DNA of 64,000 nucleotides, from assembly GCA_013399895.1 (NCBI GenBank), contig VXBA01001777.1, positions 338,738 to 402,737 on the forward strand, written 5' to 3'. Below the pieces are notes generated by a model. That model was not told the origin of the DNA. It did not search any database and saw only the letters and a program-made list of their open reading frames with translations. The translations under genes and the position numbers were made by a program. Source of the stretch: Serilophus lunatus. Lineage: Eukaryota; Chordata; Aves; Passeriformes; Eurylaimidae. This document shows, piece by piece, positions 11,753 through 23,400 of this stretch. How positions within the stretch are numbered: the first letter of the stretch is position 1; every line of letters starts with the position of its first letter.

Positions 11753-14023
11753 AAAGTGGTTAGATTTTCACTGAGGGAAAGCACCAGTCCTAGAGAACAT
11801 GATTACCAGAGAGGCCTATGAGAGCACAGGTTATGTGGTTTTTGTCTTTCTATTTTTTATTTTCCATTCCCTTCATCTCCAGCCTTGTCTTGTTTCTTGA
11901 AACTGTTTCCTTAGGGATTGGTCACTTTAGCAAGTCAGAGATGCCTGTTTGAAATTAATTGGTGCATCTAAGCAAGTGTAACTCAGGCACGGACCTTAGC
12001 TGGAGAATCAGCCCCATGTTTCCTCCAACTAAATTATACATCTATTGGCAGGTTAGCATGACCTGACAACAAAACCAGTACTGACAAAAACAACCCTGAA
12101 TGCACCAGCTAGTGAGCCTAGAAGATTTATTTTGGGGGGGGGAAATTGCTTGAGGTTTATCTAAACTATGATTTGCAGATGAGTGCGTTACATGACAGTT
12201 AATGTGTTCGTCTACAAACAAGAAGAATCGTGGCAAAACTGAGCTACAGTTTCATTTGGGAAGGCATCACTGTCTTCAGAGAGAGGTCACTGGGATCCAG
12301 GCAACATAGCACAGGCATAGCTGAACCTCCTGCTGCCAGGATGGCCTCGGGTAATTGTTCCTGAAGTACGGATAAGTAACTGCATGTTTCAGTGAACTCA
12401 TGGAGTTCAGGCAGTGCAGGCCATGAGGAATGGAAAAGGTCAAGATTTTCAGTCCAAAAGGGACATTTTGTTGACATTCCATCTTGTGGTGGAAAATAAA
12501 GTGAAACATTTTGGGTTTGTTCCAGTGCTGAACAGTAGGTTTTCTTCCATCTCAGAAAAGCAATGGAAGGTAGGTCTGCCATAACAACAGCTCCTCCCGT
12601 AGCATCTTCCCAGTTTTGTGCACATCACTTCTAACACTTTTGTTGACATTGTGCTCAAAACAGAGGCCAAGAAACAAAGTTTGAATAATTTCAAACCTTT
12701 CATACAGCAAGAACAGTGTGGAATAATGCACAGTCCCATCACTGACAAAAGCACCGAGCAGTGCTTGTGACAGTGGATTTTCACCAACACCAATCTCTTC
12801 CAAGTGCACAGGAGGACATTCACTCTAAAAATGACTACTGGTCAATGAATATTAAATCTCTTCCAATTTTTACGCACCCAATGACAAACAAACCATCTCC
12901 AGGTTTAACTGCCAGTTAGCATGTCATACTTCTTCCCGCTTCTTCCAAAACAAGGCACACCAAATCCACCTCAGTTTCAGCAAGTAGATTAGAGGCTAAG
13001 AAAAACTGGTTTTCTTGAGGAGGATTAGCTTGAGGTGCTTCTGAGATAATCTGTCTGCCTTCCAGGCACCCTCTAAATACTTAGAGGCACCCATTTGTCA
13101 TCACTGCTGCATTATCCTTGCAAAATGCATCATCCTTGCACGATGGAGCTACCTGATCTGCAGGGTGGGAGTGTGCATGCCTGTTACCTTGCGTGTGTCT
13201 AGTGGGGAGGAAAAAAAAGTTTGTGGTCTGCATACTTCAAGGTGAACACCAAGACTGCTCAGATATTACAGGGAGATGCATAGCTGAACTCTGATCACTC
13301 TGTCCCAGCCGTCCAGGATGGCACCCAGCTGAGTTATAGGAATGTGCATGGTAGGTCAAAAGGAGCAGTTTCAGTTTCTCGTCCACCTGGGCAGCTATCA
13401 GTGTCCTGTTAAGTGCAACAGGATGGCAAGGCAGCCTGAAAAACTGAAAAAAACACAGAAAGCCCTGTTCATACTTGTAGCAAATTTTCTTGGGCTCAAA
13501 GGATTTCTCTAAGATTTAAACAAATAACAGGATCAGAAGGTTTCAGGAAGCTCCCACGGGCTTGTAAGGGGCTCGGTCCAGCCCCCAGTGCAGTCAGTAA
13601 CTTTTTAAAAAAGAAATCTCCAACTTACATGCAGCTATTGTGATTTACACCAGCTGAGGATCTCTCAGCCTGCCTGTAATGGGAACAGGGCCAGGCTGCT
13701 TGCCAGCACTTTTGGCTTTGCTGCAGTAGGAGTGACGTTCAGGTATGCGTGACCACTCACCATCAGATTTCTTTACAATGACAAGCTTTGAAGTCAGAGC
13801 ACTTTGCTCTCCTTCCACAAACCATTTTCACTCAAAACAATAACTATTTAAACGGGAGCCTCACCAAAGCCATTTCAGATTTATTTTTTTTTAGCTCCTT
13901 TGTCAGTGATAAAACATAGTTAAACCACAGAAAGAGAGAGACCTGCCTGCTCCATAGCACCTATTCATCATAAGCTGGGATAGTCATCATATCCCAACAC
14001 TAAACCACCTCCATTAATTTTCA

Positions 14024-14470
14024 GTGCTGGGAGAGAAGGCATTAGTGGCTTCACCCAATACTAAAATGAAACCAAGAATGAATAAAATGGAGCAAATTAC
14101 TCTTTTTGCCGAAAACCTTGTTAAGCTTCTCCCTACAAAACCCACTAAAATTTGTCTTTTCATAGCCAGTGGGGCTGCTAGAGGCTTGAATGAGATTTGT
14201 GGACCTCATCCTGCCTATTCAGAGCAAAAGATAACACCTGCGGGAAGCAGGCGAAAGGTTAAAACCTGGTACCTCTATGTTTTCCTAAGTGCAGAGCTTG
14301 GCACCAGAACAGAGGTTGGGAACAATGGCAGGAGCATTGTGCCTGTTTTCTTTTCCCTTAAAGTAACATTTTTGCTGCAGTGTCATCTTTCTGCTCAGCC
14401 AAGCAGGCGCTCTGGGTCAAATCAGCTGCGTGAGCCGTCAGCAGATTTTTCTGGCCCTTTCAAAAGATCT
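14024..14470. promoter_or_regulatory. Repeat-free block, possible conserved noncoding element
   Basis: This block has no simple repeats and contains dense motif-like text such as 'gctgcgtgagccgtcagcagattttt' near 14424-14449. It sits within the longest open frame of the window (216 codons, plus, 14024-14674). That frame matches no family I know and runs through an A18 tract giving a poly-lysine stretch, so I treat it as chance. The regulatory call is inference from texture only; cross-species conservation has not been seen. Confidence 0.15.
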
Positions 14471-14511
14471 TCAGGCATTGTATTAAGAAGCCAAATCAGT
14501 GAAAAAACAGG

Positions 14512-14529
14512 AAAAAAAAAAAAAAAAAA
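14512..14529 (+). repeat. A18 homopolymer run
   Basis: An uninterrupted run of 18 A residues is followed by GGGG. It has no neighbouring retroposon signature that would make it a poly(A) tail. It is a likely site of length polymorphism. Confidence 0.9.
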
Positions 14530-15182
14530 GGGGACAGACTACCCACACGTTTTACCGGTCAGGCGCTCGCATGACTGTGAAATAATCAGCATTCTTTTGG
14601 TGAAATGTAGCAGCTTTAAACCAGCAATCTGGCTTCGCTCTCTGGAAAACAGTGTGCTTTCTCGAAAAAGCTAAACCCAGGGTATTACAGCCTGACAGCT
14701 TCAAAATTCCTCAGACCTCCCGTAGGAATAGCTCACAAAAGAGCATCTATTCCCCAGGGCTGGATGTCAGGGAAACAGACCCTCTGATGGAAAACCCTAA
14801 GGGAAGGCATACTTCCATTTACACCATCTATTATGTTTTGACTAAGTGGCTTGTTTATAATTGCTGCATTTAGGAGAGAAAGGCTTCACCTCTCCTCACA
14901 GTTCCTGTAATGCAGCAATAAGAGCTTTGGGGCCTGTTGAATCACTTCCCAAATAGAGAAGATAGGGGAACATTTCTTAGAGTTATTTCACTTCTTTTTG
15001 CAAGCCTTCTCCAGCAGACATGGACATAAACAGCATGGAGGACAGTCCCACTTTCGTGGCCTTTTGCACAAACTGTACCCATTTCTAGGAGCCACTATGT
15101 GCCAACTTTGCAGAGAGACAAGAGGCACTGAACAAACTTCATCACTGTTTGCCAGGATTTCCATAAATCCATAAAAAAGAAC

Positions 15183-15240
15183 CAGCATTTTTAAAACTAA
15201 GCAGCATTTTTAAAAAGAAACAGCATTCTTAAAAAAAAAA
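15183..15240 (+). repeat. Three-copy 19-bp tandem repeat
   Basis: The 14-mer CAGCATTTTTAAAA starts at 15183 and again at 15202, and recurs with one substitution (CAGCATTCTTAAAA) at 15221. The period is exactly 19 bp. The last unit ends in a run of ten A residues. It is a small minisatellite-like array created by local duplication, with no coding role visible. Confidence 0.85.
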
Positions 15241-17237
15241 CACCCTTTCTATACAAAATTTCTTCAAGGACTTTTGCTATCCCAAACAAATTAACCAAGG
15301 AGTTACATATGAGACTTCCACACATAATAGCTACCACAAGTCCCTGTGGTTCCTGTGAGAATCAACAGGTTGCTAAAATTGTTGAAGACAAAAGTTTAAT
15401 TGCTCATAATTTTGCCACACAGAATTGTTTGGGCTAAGACTTTCCAGGGCTTGGAACACATAACTACATCCTTATGAGAGAAAAATAATAGGAGAACATC
15501 TATTTAAAAATTCAATGATTTGGCATGTTCACACATGAGCTCCATCAAGACAGAGAAGGACATTTTCTTCAATTCTTTGCTTTGCAACTGTAATAACTTA
15601 ATTTTATGTACTTGTAAATTTATTTCATTTGGTAATGAGATGGTAAGTGAATGCTAATTCGTAGGACTTGTGGAGCAGAGGAGTTGAACTAATCATTGCT
15701 GCACATTAAATAACAGATTATGGCCTTAATTTCTATTTGTATGGTATTAGAGGAGTAGCCTCCAAGCTTACACTCTCCCTGCTGCCTCTTCTCATGTGAA
15801 CTTCCTCCAGTTTGCACTACAGTGAAAGCCAGATAAAATCATTCTTAAAATGAGATGGAGGCCTGAAATGCAAATCAGGGGAAGAAGTCGTCAGAAAGGA
15901 GTCTTCATACAGATCTGGTAGGTTATCAGGTCTTCACCTGCCTGGTAATCAATCCTGGTGCTTGATCAGCTTCAGGGGATGGACCCAGGAGGAGCACAAA
16001 GGCTCTTTATTCTCTCTGCTCAGGTTGTGACTCTGCTATAAAGCACAGTTAGCCAGGAAGGGCAAGGTGGAGCTGGACATAGGGCCTATCAGGTAACGTT
16101 AATGCTCAGTCAAGATATGGACCTGGTGTTTGAACGAGACAGACACTCTTTGAAGAACATAATCTATGTTGCCAACAATGGCTGGAGTGAAAGGAACTTG
16201 CTCTGGTTACCTTATAGGATGGACTGGTAAAGCAAAGTTGGATTCTTATCAAGATGTTGGGTTTGGGGTTTTTTTAATCATTGATTCATATGGTAATGGC
16301 TGTGAATACACAATGCAAGGTCTTCAAAGGGAAGAAATATAAGAAGGGTATAGTTTCACCCAGTTCATGTTAAGGTTCCACACTTTTGTTCTCTGTGATT
16401 TCTTTTTTTTTTTAATATATAAACTCTGCTATCCTCCCACAGACTAACCTCTCCATGTCTTTTCAGATTCCCTCCAGTTCCAGTTGTACACAGGCTCGCT
16501 AGCAGCAGCGAAAAGCAGCAGCTCTCCTGGGGTGCTGTGTTTCTCAGATTGACCTTAGCTCCGTTTACCCTTGCTTCAAAAGTTTGGGCCAACATCTCCT
16601 AAATAAGTGGTTGAGTGCCAGAGTGATGGGGAGAGCGAGGAGGAGTTAAAAACAAATGGGATTGTTCTGAAATGAGAGTAGTGAGAGGAGCTCTAGGGAG
16701 ATGTTGTGGGTCAGAATACAGAGGCAAATTCCTTTGAACCAATAGAAAACCTTCTTCTGACATCTCTGACCCAGTTTTGAAGCATGCAGAACATACCTAT
16801 CCAAAGGTCACATTTCCAATTCATACTGAAGCACTAATAAATACTCTTAAATGCTCAGCCAGGCCACACTGCTATTTATTATGTTTCCTCTTCATTTCCA
16901 GCATACTAAAAATACCCGTGTTCTTCAGCCATGCAGGCAGTAGTAGCCTCACAAGGACAGTAGCATATATTTAAAACAGTATAATCTGTTTTCCCTTTTA
17001 CCTAAATTCAAGTTAATAATCCCAGTGGCCCTCAGCTGCAAGCAAGGGGTCTAGAAAGATGTTTTCAAAGCTGATGGTGTATTTTTTTCAACACTTCACA
17101 TGGTTTAGACCCTCTCTACCACCAACCACAGCATTTCATAAGCCATCACAGTTCCTCCCTGATACAAGAGGTGCCTGACTCTATCACACTTAGGACTTTC
17201 GGTTTGGTCCCCAGGCCAGTGGCCTGCACAACTTCAA

Positions 17238-17411
17238 TAGAACAGGCTGCCCAGGAAATGTAGTGGAATCACTATCCCTAGAAGTGTTCAAAAGGCATGT
17301 GGATGTGGCACTTAGGGACATGGTTTAGTGGAGAACACAGTGCTGCTCGGTTAACAGCTGGACTCAATGATCTTAGAGGTCTTTAACAACCTTAATGATT
17401 CTCTGATTCTG
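17238..17411 (+). mobile_element. CR1 LINE 3' end fragment, plus strand
   Basis: The fragment reads through the usual CR1 3' words in order: 'agaacaggctgcccagg', 'gtggaatcac..tccctagaagtgttcaa', 'gtggcacttagggacatggtttagtgg', 'ggttaacagctggactcaatgatcttagaggtc' and a tail 'atgattctctgattctg'. The 'cacttagggacatggtttagtgg' wording is the same subfamily type, reversed, as the copy at 3557-3700. About 174 bp survive, 5'-truncated and noncoding. The open frames across it are by-products. Confidence 0.9.
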
Positions 17412-19779
17412 TCATGTGGCCATGCTTTACGTGCTGTTTGGCAGAGGCACACTAATCAAAGCTCACTCACTCTCGAGGAGTGTGAGGATGCTCAGCACTT
17501 TGCTGAAGAAGCTCAGCACCTTGACAGATCAGACGTGCAGGTACTCTCTCACAACTACAGCCTTTCCAATTTGGAAGTCTTGCCAGCTAGGCTATCATTT
17601 AGGCACTAATTCTGAAGGGTGTCTTAGTTGTGGAGGCCAAAGCATGGCTTTGTTGTAGCAGTTATAGTCACACTGGCAAGCCACTGACTGCATAGCACTC
17701 CTTAAATAACTGTATCCTCAGTATTCAGTATATGCCTTTAAAGGATTAACATCCCTTAAAAAAGAAAAACTGGGTAATATGAGAGCAGATATTCCCATTA
17801 TCAACATATCTACATATTTTTTAATCCCAACTTGCACGTGGCCCTGGTATTATCTCATGGCAGTATGTTCCAGAGCTTATCTAGAATAACTTTGCTTTTC
17901 ATCACCTTCAGAGTTCCCTGAATATTTCCTTGTCAGGCTCCCTTTGGATCTTTGGACAGCTCTGTTCATACTGAAGGCATCTGAGAAACAGATTCCACCT
18001 GACTAAAACACTATCTAGGGGAAAGAAAAAAAAATTGAAAAGAAAAAGGCAAATGAGGCTCTTCTGAACAGAAAGCTGTCTGGTAGACAGGGTTTCAGAA
18101 ATCAGCACAGTGTCATCCAAGGTGAGTACAAGCCCAAGTATACCACCTCAGTACTATACAGGGCTTCACAGCAAATCTTGAAGCCCTGAGCAATCAAAGG
18201 GGGCTAAGTAGCCAAGAAAATTGGGTAAAATGCAACATTTCTTAATCAAAGATGCCAGCTAACCAGGAATCTGCTTTAGATATAAAAACCGATTGTCTAG
18301 ATATGAAAAGGTGACACTGAGTTTGAACAAAGATTCATTGGCTCATGCCATAAAAATGAAGTGGCACTGATCTTGTCTGAAAGCACTTTGCTGAGCCATG
18401 ATGGAAATTATTAGTGAACATGAAGAGTTGGGGACCAGTAAGCTGAACTGGTTCAGTTGCAGGAAACCACCCAGCATCATGTTAAACCTCTAGGAACTTT
18501 CCTAGCACAGTTCTTCCAAAAGGGTCCATAAGGCAAATATTGTTTAAGGGAATCACTAACAGTTTTGATACCAGAGCATAACATGATGTTTAGAGGATGT
18601 CTCCAACCCAGTTCAAGCCATTCCAAGAGCAGAGCGTAAATGCCACGTCTCCTGAGAAAGCTGATTACAGGCAATCTGATGTTTTCTAGTTGAAGTATTT
18701 CTATGAAGCATTATCCTTGTTTCACACTTGGGAAACTTGTCCACATGCTGGTAATGGCAAAAACAAAAGCGATTTCTCTCAGATCAGTCAGGAAGGTGAT
18801 TTACATGTTTAACGGTCACAGATTTAAACGTTGGTTTGTTTAGCACCAGATGAGAATGGCAATCACCAAACCAGTCTTTCTTCCCCTGGGATTACAAGTC
18901 CTTGAATTCATCTCAGGTACATCAATCATACACTGGGATATTTAAGGGTTAAATCCTTGCTGATGTTAAAGCATTCGAATGAGATTACAAATAAAATCCA
19001 TAAAAATGGCAAAGGAAGCTCTACCAATTACTGTCACAGTGGGAACTCTCTGAACTGTATTTGTAGTCAAAAGCAGCAAAACAGTAATCTAAGCCTGTTC
19101 AGTTCAGTTCACCTTTAAAAGAAGAAAACTAGAAGTAGAGAGTTGAAATCTGTGTCACTTGATAGCTCCTGGCAAACACTTCTTGGCTTTATGGTTATGC
19201 TTCTAAATCCTCTCAATTTAGTGGTGTAGGTTTCCCTATTTTTAGATCACAAATTAAGGGAGCTCTGCTTTTTCCCCTGCATTATTTTTTAACCATATCA
19301 TGGTTATTAAACTTAGCAGCAAAGATGCTAGAGCATTCTTTAAATAAAAAAAAAACACCACTGTACATGCAGAACAACCACATGGCTGGAGAAAGAAAAT
19401 CGCTCCCAGGGGCTGACAGACCTCTTGAGTTTCCACTTCACTTGCCCACAAGGCAGGTCTTGTGCTGGGAGACCCCAGAGGTGCCAGGATGTTTGGCAGC
19501 TGAAGGAGGAGCTGCCTTGGCACAAGTCTCCCATCAAGCACAGGTCACCAACAGGTCTGCAGCAAGTGTCAGCCCACAACACTTCAGCTGGATTGTAGCC
19601 AAATAACCCCTGTTTAATGCAATAATCAGGGTGAATTTGGCACCTTGCTGCCTCCTCTCTGACCAGCTGCGGTCAGGCTGGGGGGTGACTGCACAGGGAG
19701 GGCATGCTGTCCTCCAGATTGTTTTGAAACAACAAGAAAAAAGCTTATCGTAATCCTCCTGGCAATTAAGAGCCTAGCT
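17412..19779. other. Gene-free stretch
   Basis: No supported gene is visible. A segment near 17845-17960 ('catggcagtatgttccagagctta...') faintly recalls the reverse complement of an older CR1/L3-type 3' region but is too diverged to call. The rest shows only short chance frames and is probably intronic or intergenic. Confidence 0.5.
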
Positions 19780-19975
19780 GGCTGTAAAGTGTAATGCATT
19801 TATCAAAACCTCCTTTGAAGGCGCTGAGGGAAGTGAATTTGAAGCTGTTGGAGACTGCAGGAGTAAGAGAGCCCAGCTGCTCCCGGGGAGCCTGAACTGG
19901 GGAGAGGGGGCAGAGGGAGGGGGGAGAATTCCCTGGTCTGGGACATGCACTTTTTCCATCAGCCCGTTTGTCCAA

Positions 19976-19995
19976 AGATAAATAAAACTTTATCT
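19976..19995. promoter_or_regulatory. Paired GATA motifs in inverted repeat
   Basis: AGATAAA (19976-19982) and its exact reverse complement TTTATCT (19989-19995) flank a 6-bp spacer. Each arm contains the core of a GATA-factor site (AGATAA). Paired and palindromic GATA sites are bound by two-fingered GATA factors in vertebrates. Whether this one is occupied cannot be read from sequence. Confidence 0.35.
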
Positions 19996-20198
19996 CTCTC
20001 AGTGTATCTCTCGAAAGCTCAGCTGATTACAGCTGGCATGCTGCAGGGGCTCTTCCTGCAAGGTCTGCCAAAAAGTTAGATACCCCTGGAGCCATAAATT
20101 ATCCCAAACCGGGCTTCTTCTCCCCTCATCCCCATCAATGTGAGAAAAACCCAAATATTTAAAAAAAAGAGAGGGAGAGAGAGGGAGAAAGAGAATGT

Positions 20199-20236
20199 TG
20201 CCAGTTTTGTGAAATGTCAAAAGGACAAAACTGGCA
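20199..20236. repeat. Perfect 12-bp inverted repeat (hairpin)
   Basis: TGCCAGTTTTGT at 20199-20210 is the exact reverse complement of ACAAAACTGGCA at 20225-20236, with a 14-base spacer between. As RNA it would fold as a 12-bp stem with a 14-nt loop. The stem does not extend outwards far enough for a typical microRNA precursor (first outward pair mismatched). A DNA-level role such as a dimeric binding site is as likely as an RNA one. Confidence 0.75.
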
Positions 20237-20400
20237 GCTTTTGCCTTTTTTACAGCATGAGCTTCCCAAAGGCAATTCATACACAGCAACATGTTGAACA
20301 GGCTCATCTCTCTTTGCCACACAACAAGGTTCTGGCCCAGCCATGTCAGGTGGGTTTACAATGGTGCAGTCTTGTATGAACCATCTAAAATAACACTGGA

Positions 20401-23400
20401 ACACTGCTCCTGGACGTCTACCACCCCAGACTGGGTATTGGGATCTGATTAAACTTTCCAGACCCCTTTAATTTCCAGCTGAGGGCTTGCTGCTCTCTCT
20501 GCAGCTTTACAGACCTCTGGACATCATTTTCTCTCTCCCTGCTGATCACAAGTTGTTTCCTTAGAGGGTAGGGGGAAGAAAATTGTTCACGATGCTCTCT
20601 CTTCTCATCTGCTTCCCTCTATCCAGTGTGAGCGTGCAAACTTGGGCCACAGGACACCCTCCTGCTCTTGCAGCAAAGACCATCTTCCCTTTGAGCAAAG
20701 ACCACATCCCTGGATTTTTATGCTGTAACATAAGTGGTCTCTGCACAGCAACCAGGGAGGTCGATTAGGACACCATGCCTCTCCTTCCTCGAGCAAAAGA
20801 GATGAGTCCACAGTGCAGCCACTCAAAACTGCAAGGGCTTTTTGCAAAAGCTTGTTGAACACATGAGCTCTCAGCAAGAAAAAGAGTGTCAGAATAGGGA
20901 GTGAAAGTCACAGAAAGATGGGAATAAGCAGATGGAAAGTAAAGGTGACCCCTGTGTCATCTTCCTGCATCTCCATATCCTCTTCCAAAATAGCTTCTCT
21001 CCTCTGCAAGGTTTTGTTCATCCAAAACCACCGAACAACCATTGTCTTTAGTATTATTTTAATCATTCCCAAATGCCTTTCCTTTGGGAGATTCCTGCTG
21101 AGATCCCAAGCTGATTTCTCCACTGGAGTAAATCAGCCAATCTACTCTAACTGAGCTGCTGATTCATATCTACTAGAGGTCTACCCTCCTCCCAGCCAAC
21201 TCCACTCCCTACACTCACCCCTGTACAAGCCTTGTCTAAAAACCTGGTGAAACCTTGCAGTGCATCCTCCCCTGCACAGGGCTATTCTTGGGATTTAAGG
21301 AATGTGGGCATTATATTGCTATGAAAAGGGGCACTGTACTGAATTTATACACAGGAAGGTTGCAGGGATGAGAGCCAGAGTGTAGTAGCTTACATCTGTG
21401 ACAATGTTACAGGGGTGACAACAGCAAAAAAACTTTGATCAATCTCAGAGCACAAACGCAGGTTTATATTCTTGCCATCTGGCAGAGTATCATGTTAAGA
21501 GCTGAGCAGACAACACTGGCTGCTACTACACAGTGTACTATATACCAATAAAAGCTGAATGGATCGACAATAAAGCAGACTTTTGAAATAGCTGTGAAAG
21601 GAAAATCTAGGCCACTAAGTGCTGTTAGAAACAATGTCCTTATATTTTTCCCTTCCCTTACTATTCTCCTCTGTCTTGCTTCTGCTCTTGGGATTCCTCT
21701 TCTCTCCCTTTTCCCAGCCCCAGTGGCAGCACAGAGAGCTATCAAGTGAAATGCTGAACCTAAACTAGAGGTTGTGTTCATTTAACAAGCATTAAATAAC
21801 AGTCAGTCGGGGCAGACTGGCAACTGCCTTCACTGCTGAGGCCAATCCCCCTCCATAAATGGTGAAGCACAGCATCCCCACGAATGAAGGAGGTGGCTAC
21901 AGTCTCTTCTTTCCTGCTTCTTCCTCCACGATTCAGCATAAAGGCATACAAGATCCACGCTGAGCCGGAGATCCATGGATAAAATCCCAGACCAGTGTAA
22001 TCATTGCCTTTTGCACTTCAGAGTTTCTTCAGCACAAGATACCCCAGTGATTCCCTGGATTTTGCCCACACCAGCTATAGACTCCCACATATGATCAAGA
22101 CACCACTGCTTAGTGATCTCTGTTCTACATACATCTCAAATGCAAATGTCTTAGCTCAAATGTTTTTTATTAGAAACTAAGTGGACACACTCTGCCCTGC
22201 GCTTTCCACGTTTGCTCAGACACACGCAGTAGTGCCTTACACATTGTTATTTAGGCTGCCAAGAGACTGAGTATCCCTTTAAAGGGGATCAGGAGGAATA
22301 AAATCTTACTTCACTCATTAGTTCGTCATAGCTTAAAGGTATTTGCCTAAGTTAGTAATAAAGTCAGGAAGAGACTCTACCCATCCTGGTTCCCAGAAAT
22401 CAGTTCCAACACCAAGACCACCACTCCTGAATTATTCAACTTCACAGGCCATAGACCCCAACACAAAACATGGTCAGTTATCATTCTTCACGCCAAGCTG
22501 TATAAAATGTCTCAGCTACCAAATCATCACACCCACTGGACTTGGACAGGCACGAACACAGAAATGCCAAGATGCACTCTCCAGTGACACACTGGTGACA
22601 ATACCATGGACAATGGCACATCTCCTAAGGGACTCCACGGGATCCCTTCTCTCTGAGTATGTATTTCCGATGAAATTAATAATACCCAGCAGTTAGACAG
22701 AAGAAAAAATTAGCCTGGCAACTAGGTCTCATTGTTACTAAGTTTTCCTATCAGGAAATACAAGGGTCTCAGAAGGGAAGGAATGGAAATGATCACTCAA
22801 AACAATTGAACAGGTTGCTAGTCTAGACTCTACAGGGAACAGTTCCTGACCTGGCAGGAAGACCCAATAGCCCTATTCTTCCTCTTTGGCATCTGTGATC
22901 CTACAATTGCTCAGTCATTTCAATAAATCCTTCAGCTCATCTAACTTCTTTTTTTTTATGGGCTTTATTCTCAAAAGAACTCACTGCCCATCATTGAGGC
23001 GAGTTTTTCATATTCAATTGCAACTGTGAATTTCCCAAATGTGCTCAGCTCCCAAGAGGCCACCTTCATAAAGTCACAGAGGAGGGGAGCTGAGCTTGGC
23101 TGAGCATTATCTTGCCAAGTCTGTGAAACACTAAGGGCATGTTTGATGGCTGCCTGACTCTTCAGCAGGAAGAAATGTTTGCATGACGCCCTTATGGATG
23201 TTCACACTGTCAAAAGGGCTACATACTATTTTCCCAAAGTAACTTGACCCATTTAAAGAACTTCTCCAGGAAAGCCAATTGAGTATCTCTGACATCTGCA
23301 TTGCCACAGACACTCTCATTTTAACCATCCCCTTTATCTCACTATAGTTTTGTTGATAGCTGAACTATGCAATGCAGTGATTCTGGCATCCCAGCAATGG

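Larger units (their letters stand above)
3701..14023. other. Gene-free stretch without recognised elements
   Basis: I see no supported gene in this interval. Open frames such as the roughly 200-codon ones near 4.8-5.4 kb (minus) and 9.1-9.7 kb (plus) are cysteine/histidine-rich, overlap frames on the other strand and look like chance. Low-complexity tracts occur near 4.0, 10.6 and 11.7 kb. A short motif at 5758-5777 and the text 'tttacaccagctgaggatc' near 13650-13668 look like crumbs of very old amniote repeats, but are too short to call. The stretch is probably intergenic or intronic. Confidence 0.5.
19780..20400. promoter_or_regulatory. Candidate regulatory block with inverted repeats
   Basis: The block contains a paired GATA inverted repeat at 19976-19995 and a perfect 12-bp inverted repeat at 20199-20236. 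Around them are words that resemble SOX/TCF sites, such as 'tcctttgaag' and 'ccaaagata'. A short GAGAGGGAGAGAGAGGGAG purine tract lies near 20169-20187. No transposon match is visible. That the block is an enhancer is inference from texture. The inverted repeats themselves are directly visible. Confidence 0.22.

Noticed and set aside
14024..14674. Longest open frame in the window, 216 codons on the plus strand
   Set aside because: It has no family resemblance, runs through an A18 tract that gives an artificial poly-lysine stretch, and lacks convincing splice or promoter context. Open frames of this size are expected by chance in 64 kb.
17845..17960. Possible reverse-strand old CR1/L3 fragment ('catggcagtatgttccagagctta')
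   Set aside because: Only one short word matches the remembered family text and no 3' terminus is present.
22790..22905. CR1-like flavour ('gaacaggttgc', 'gatcctacaattg')
   Set aside because: Diagnostic CR1 3' words are absent, so the resemblance is not enough.
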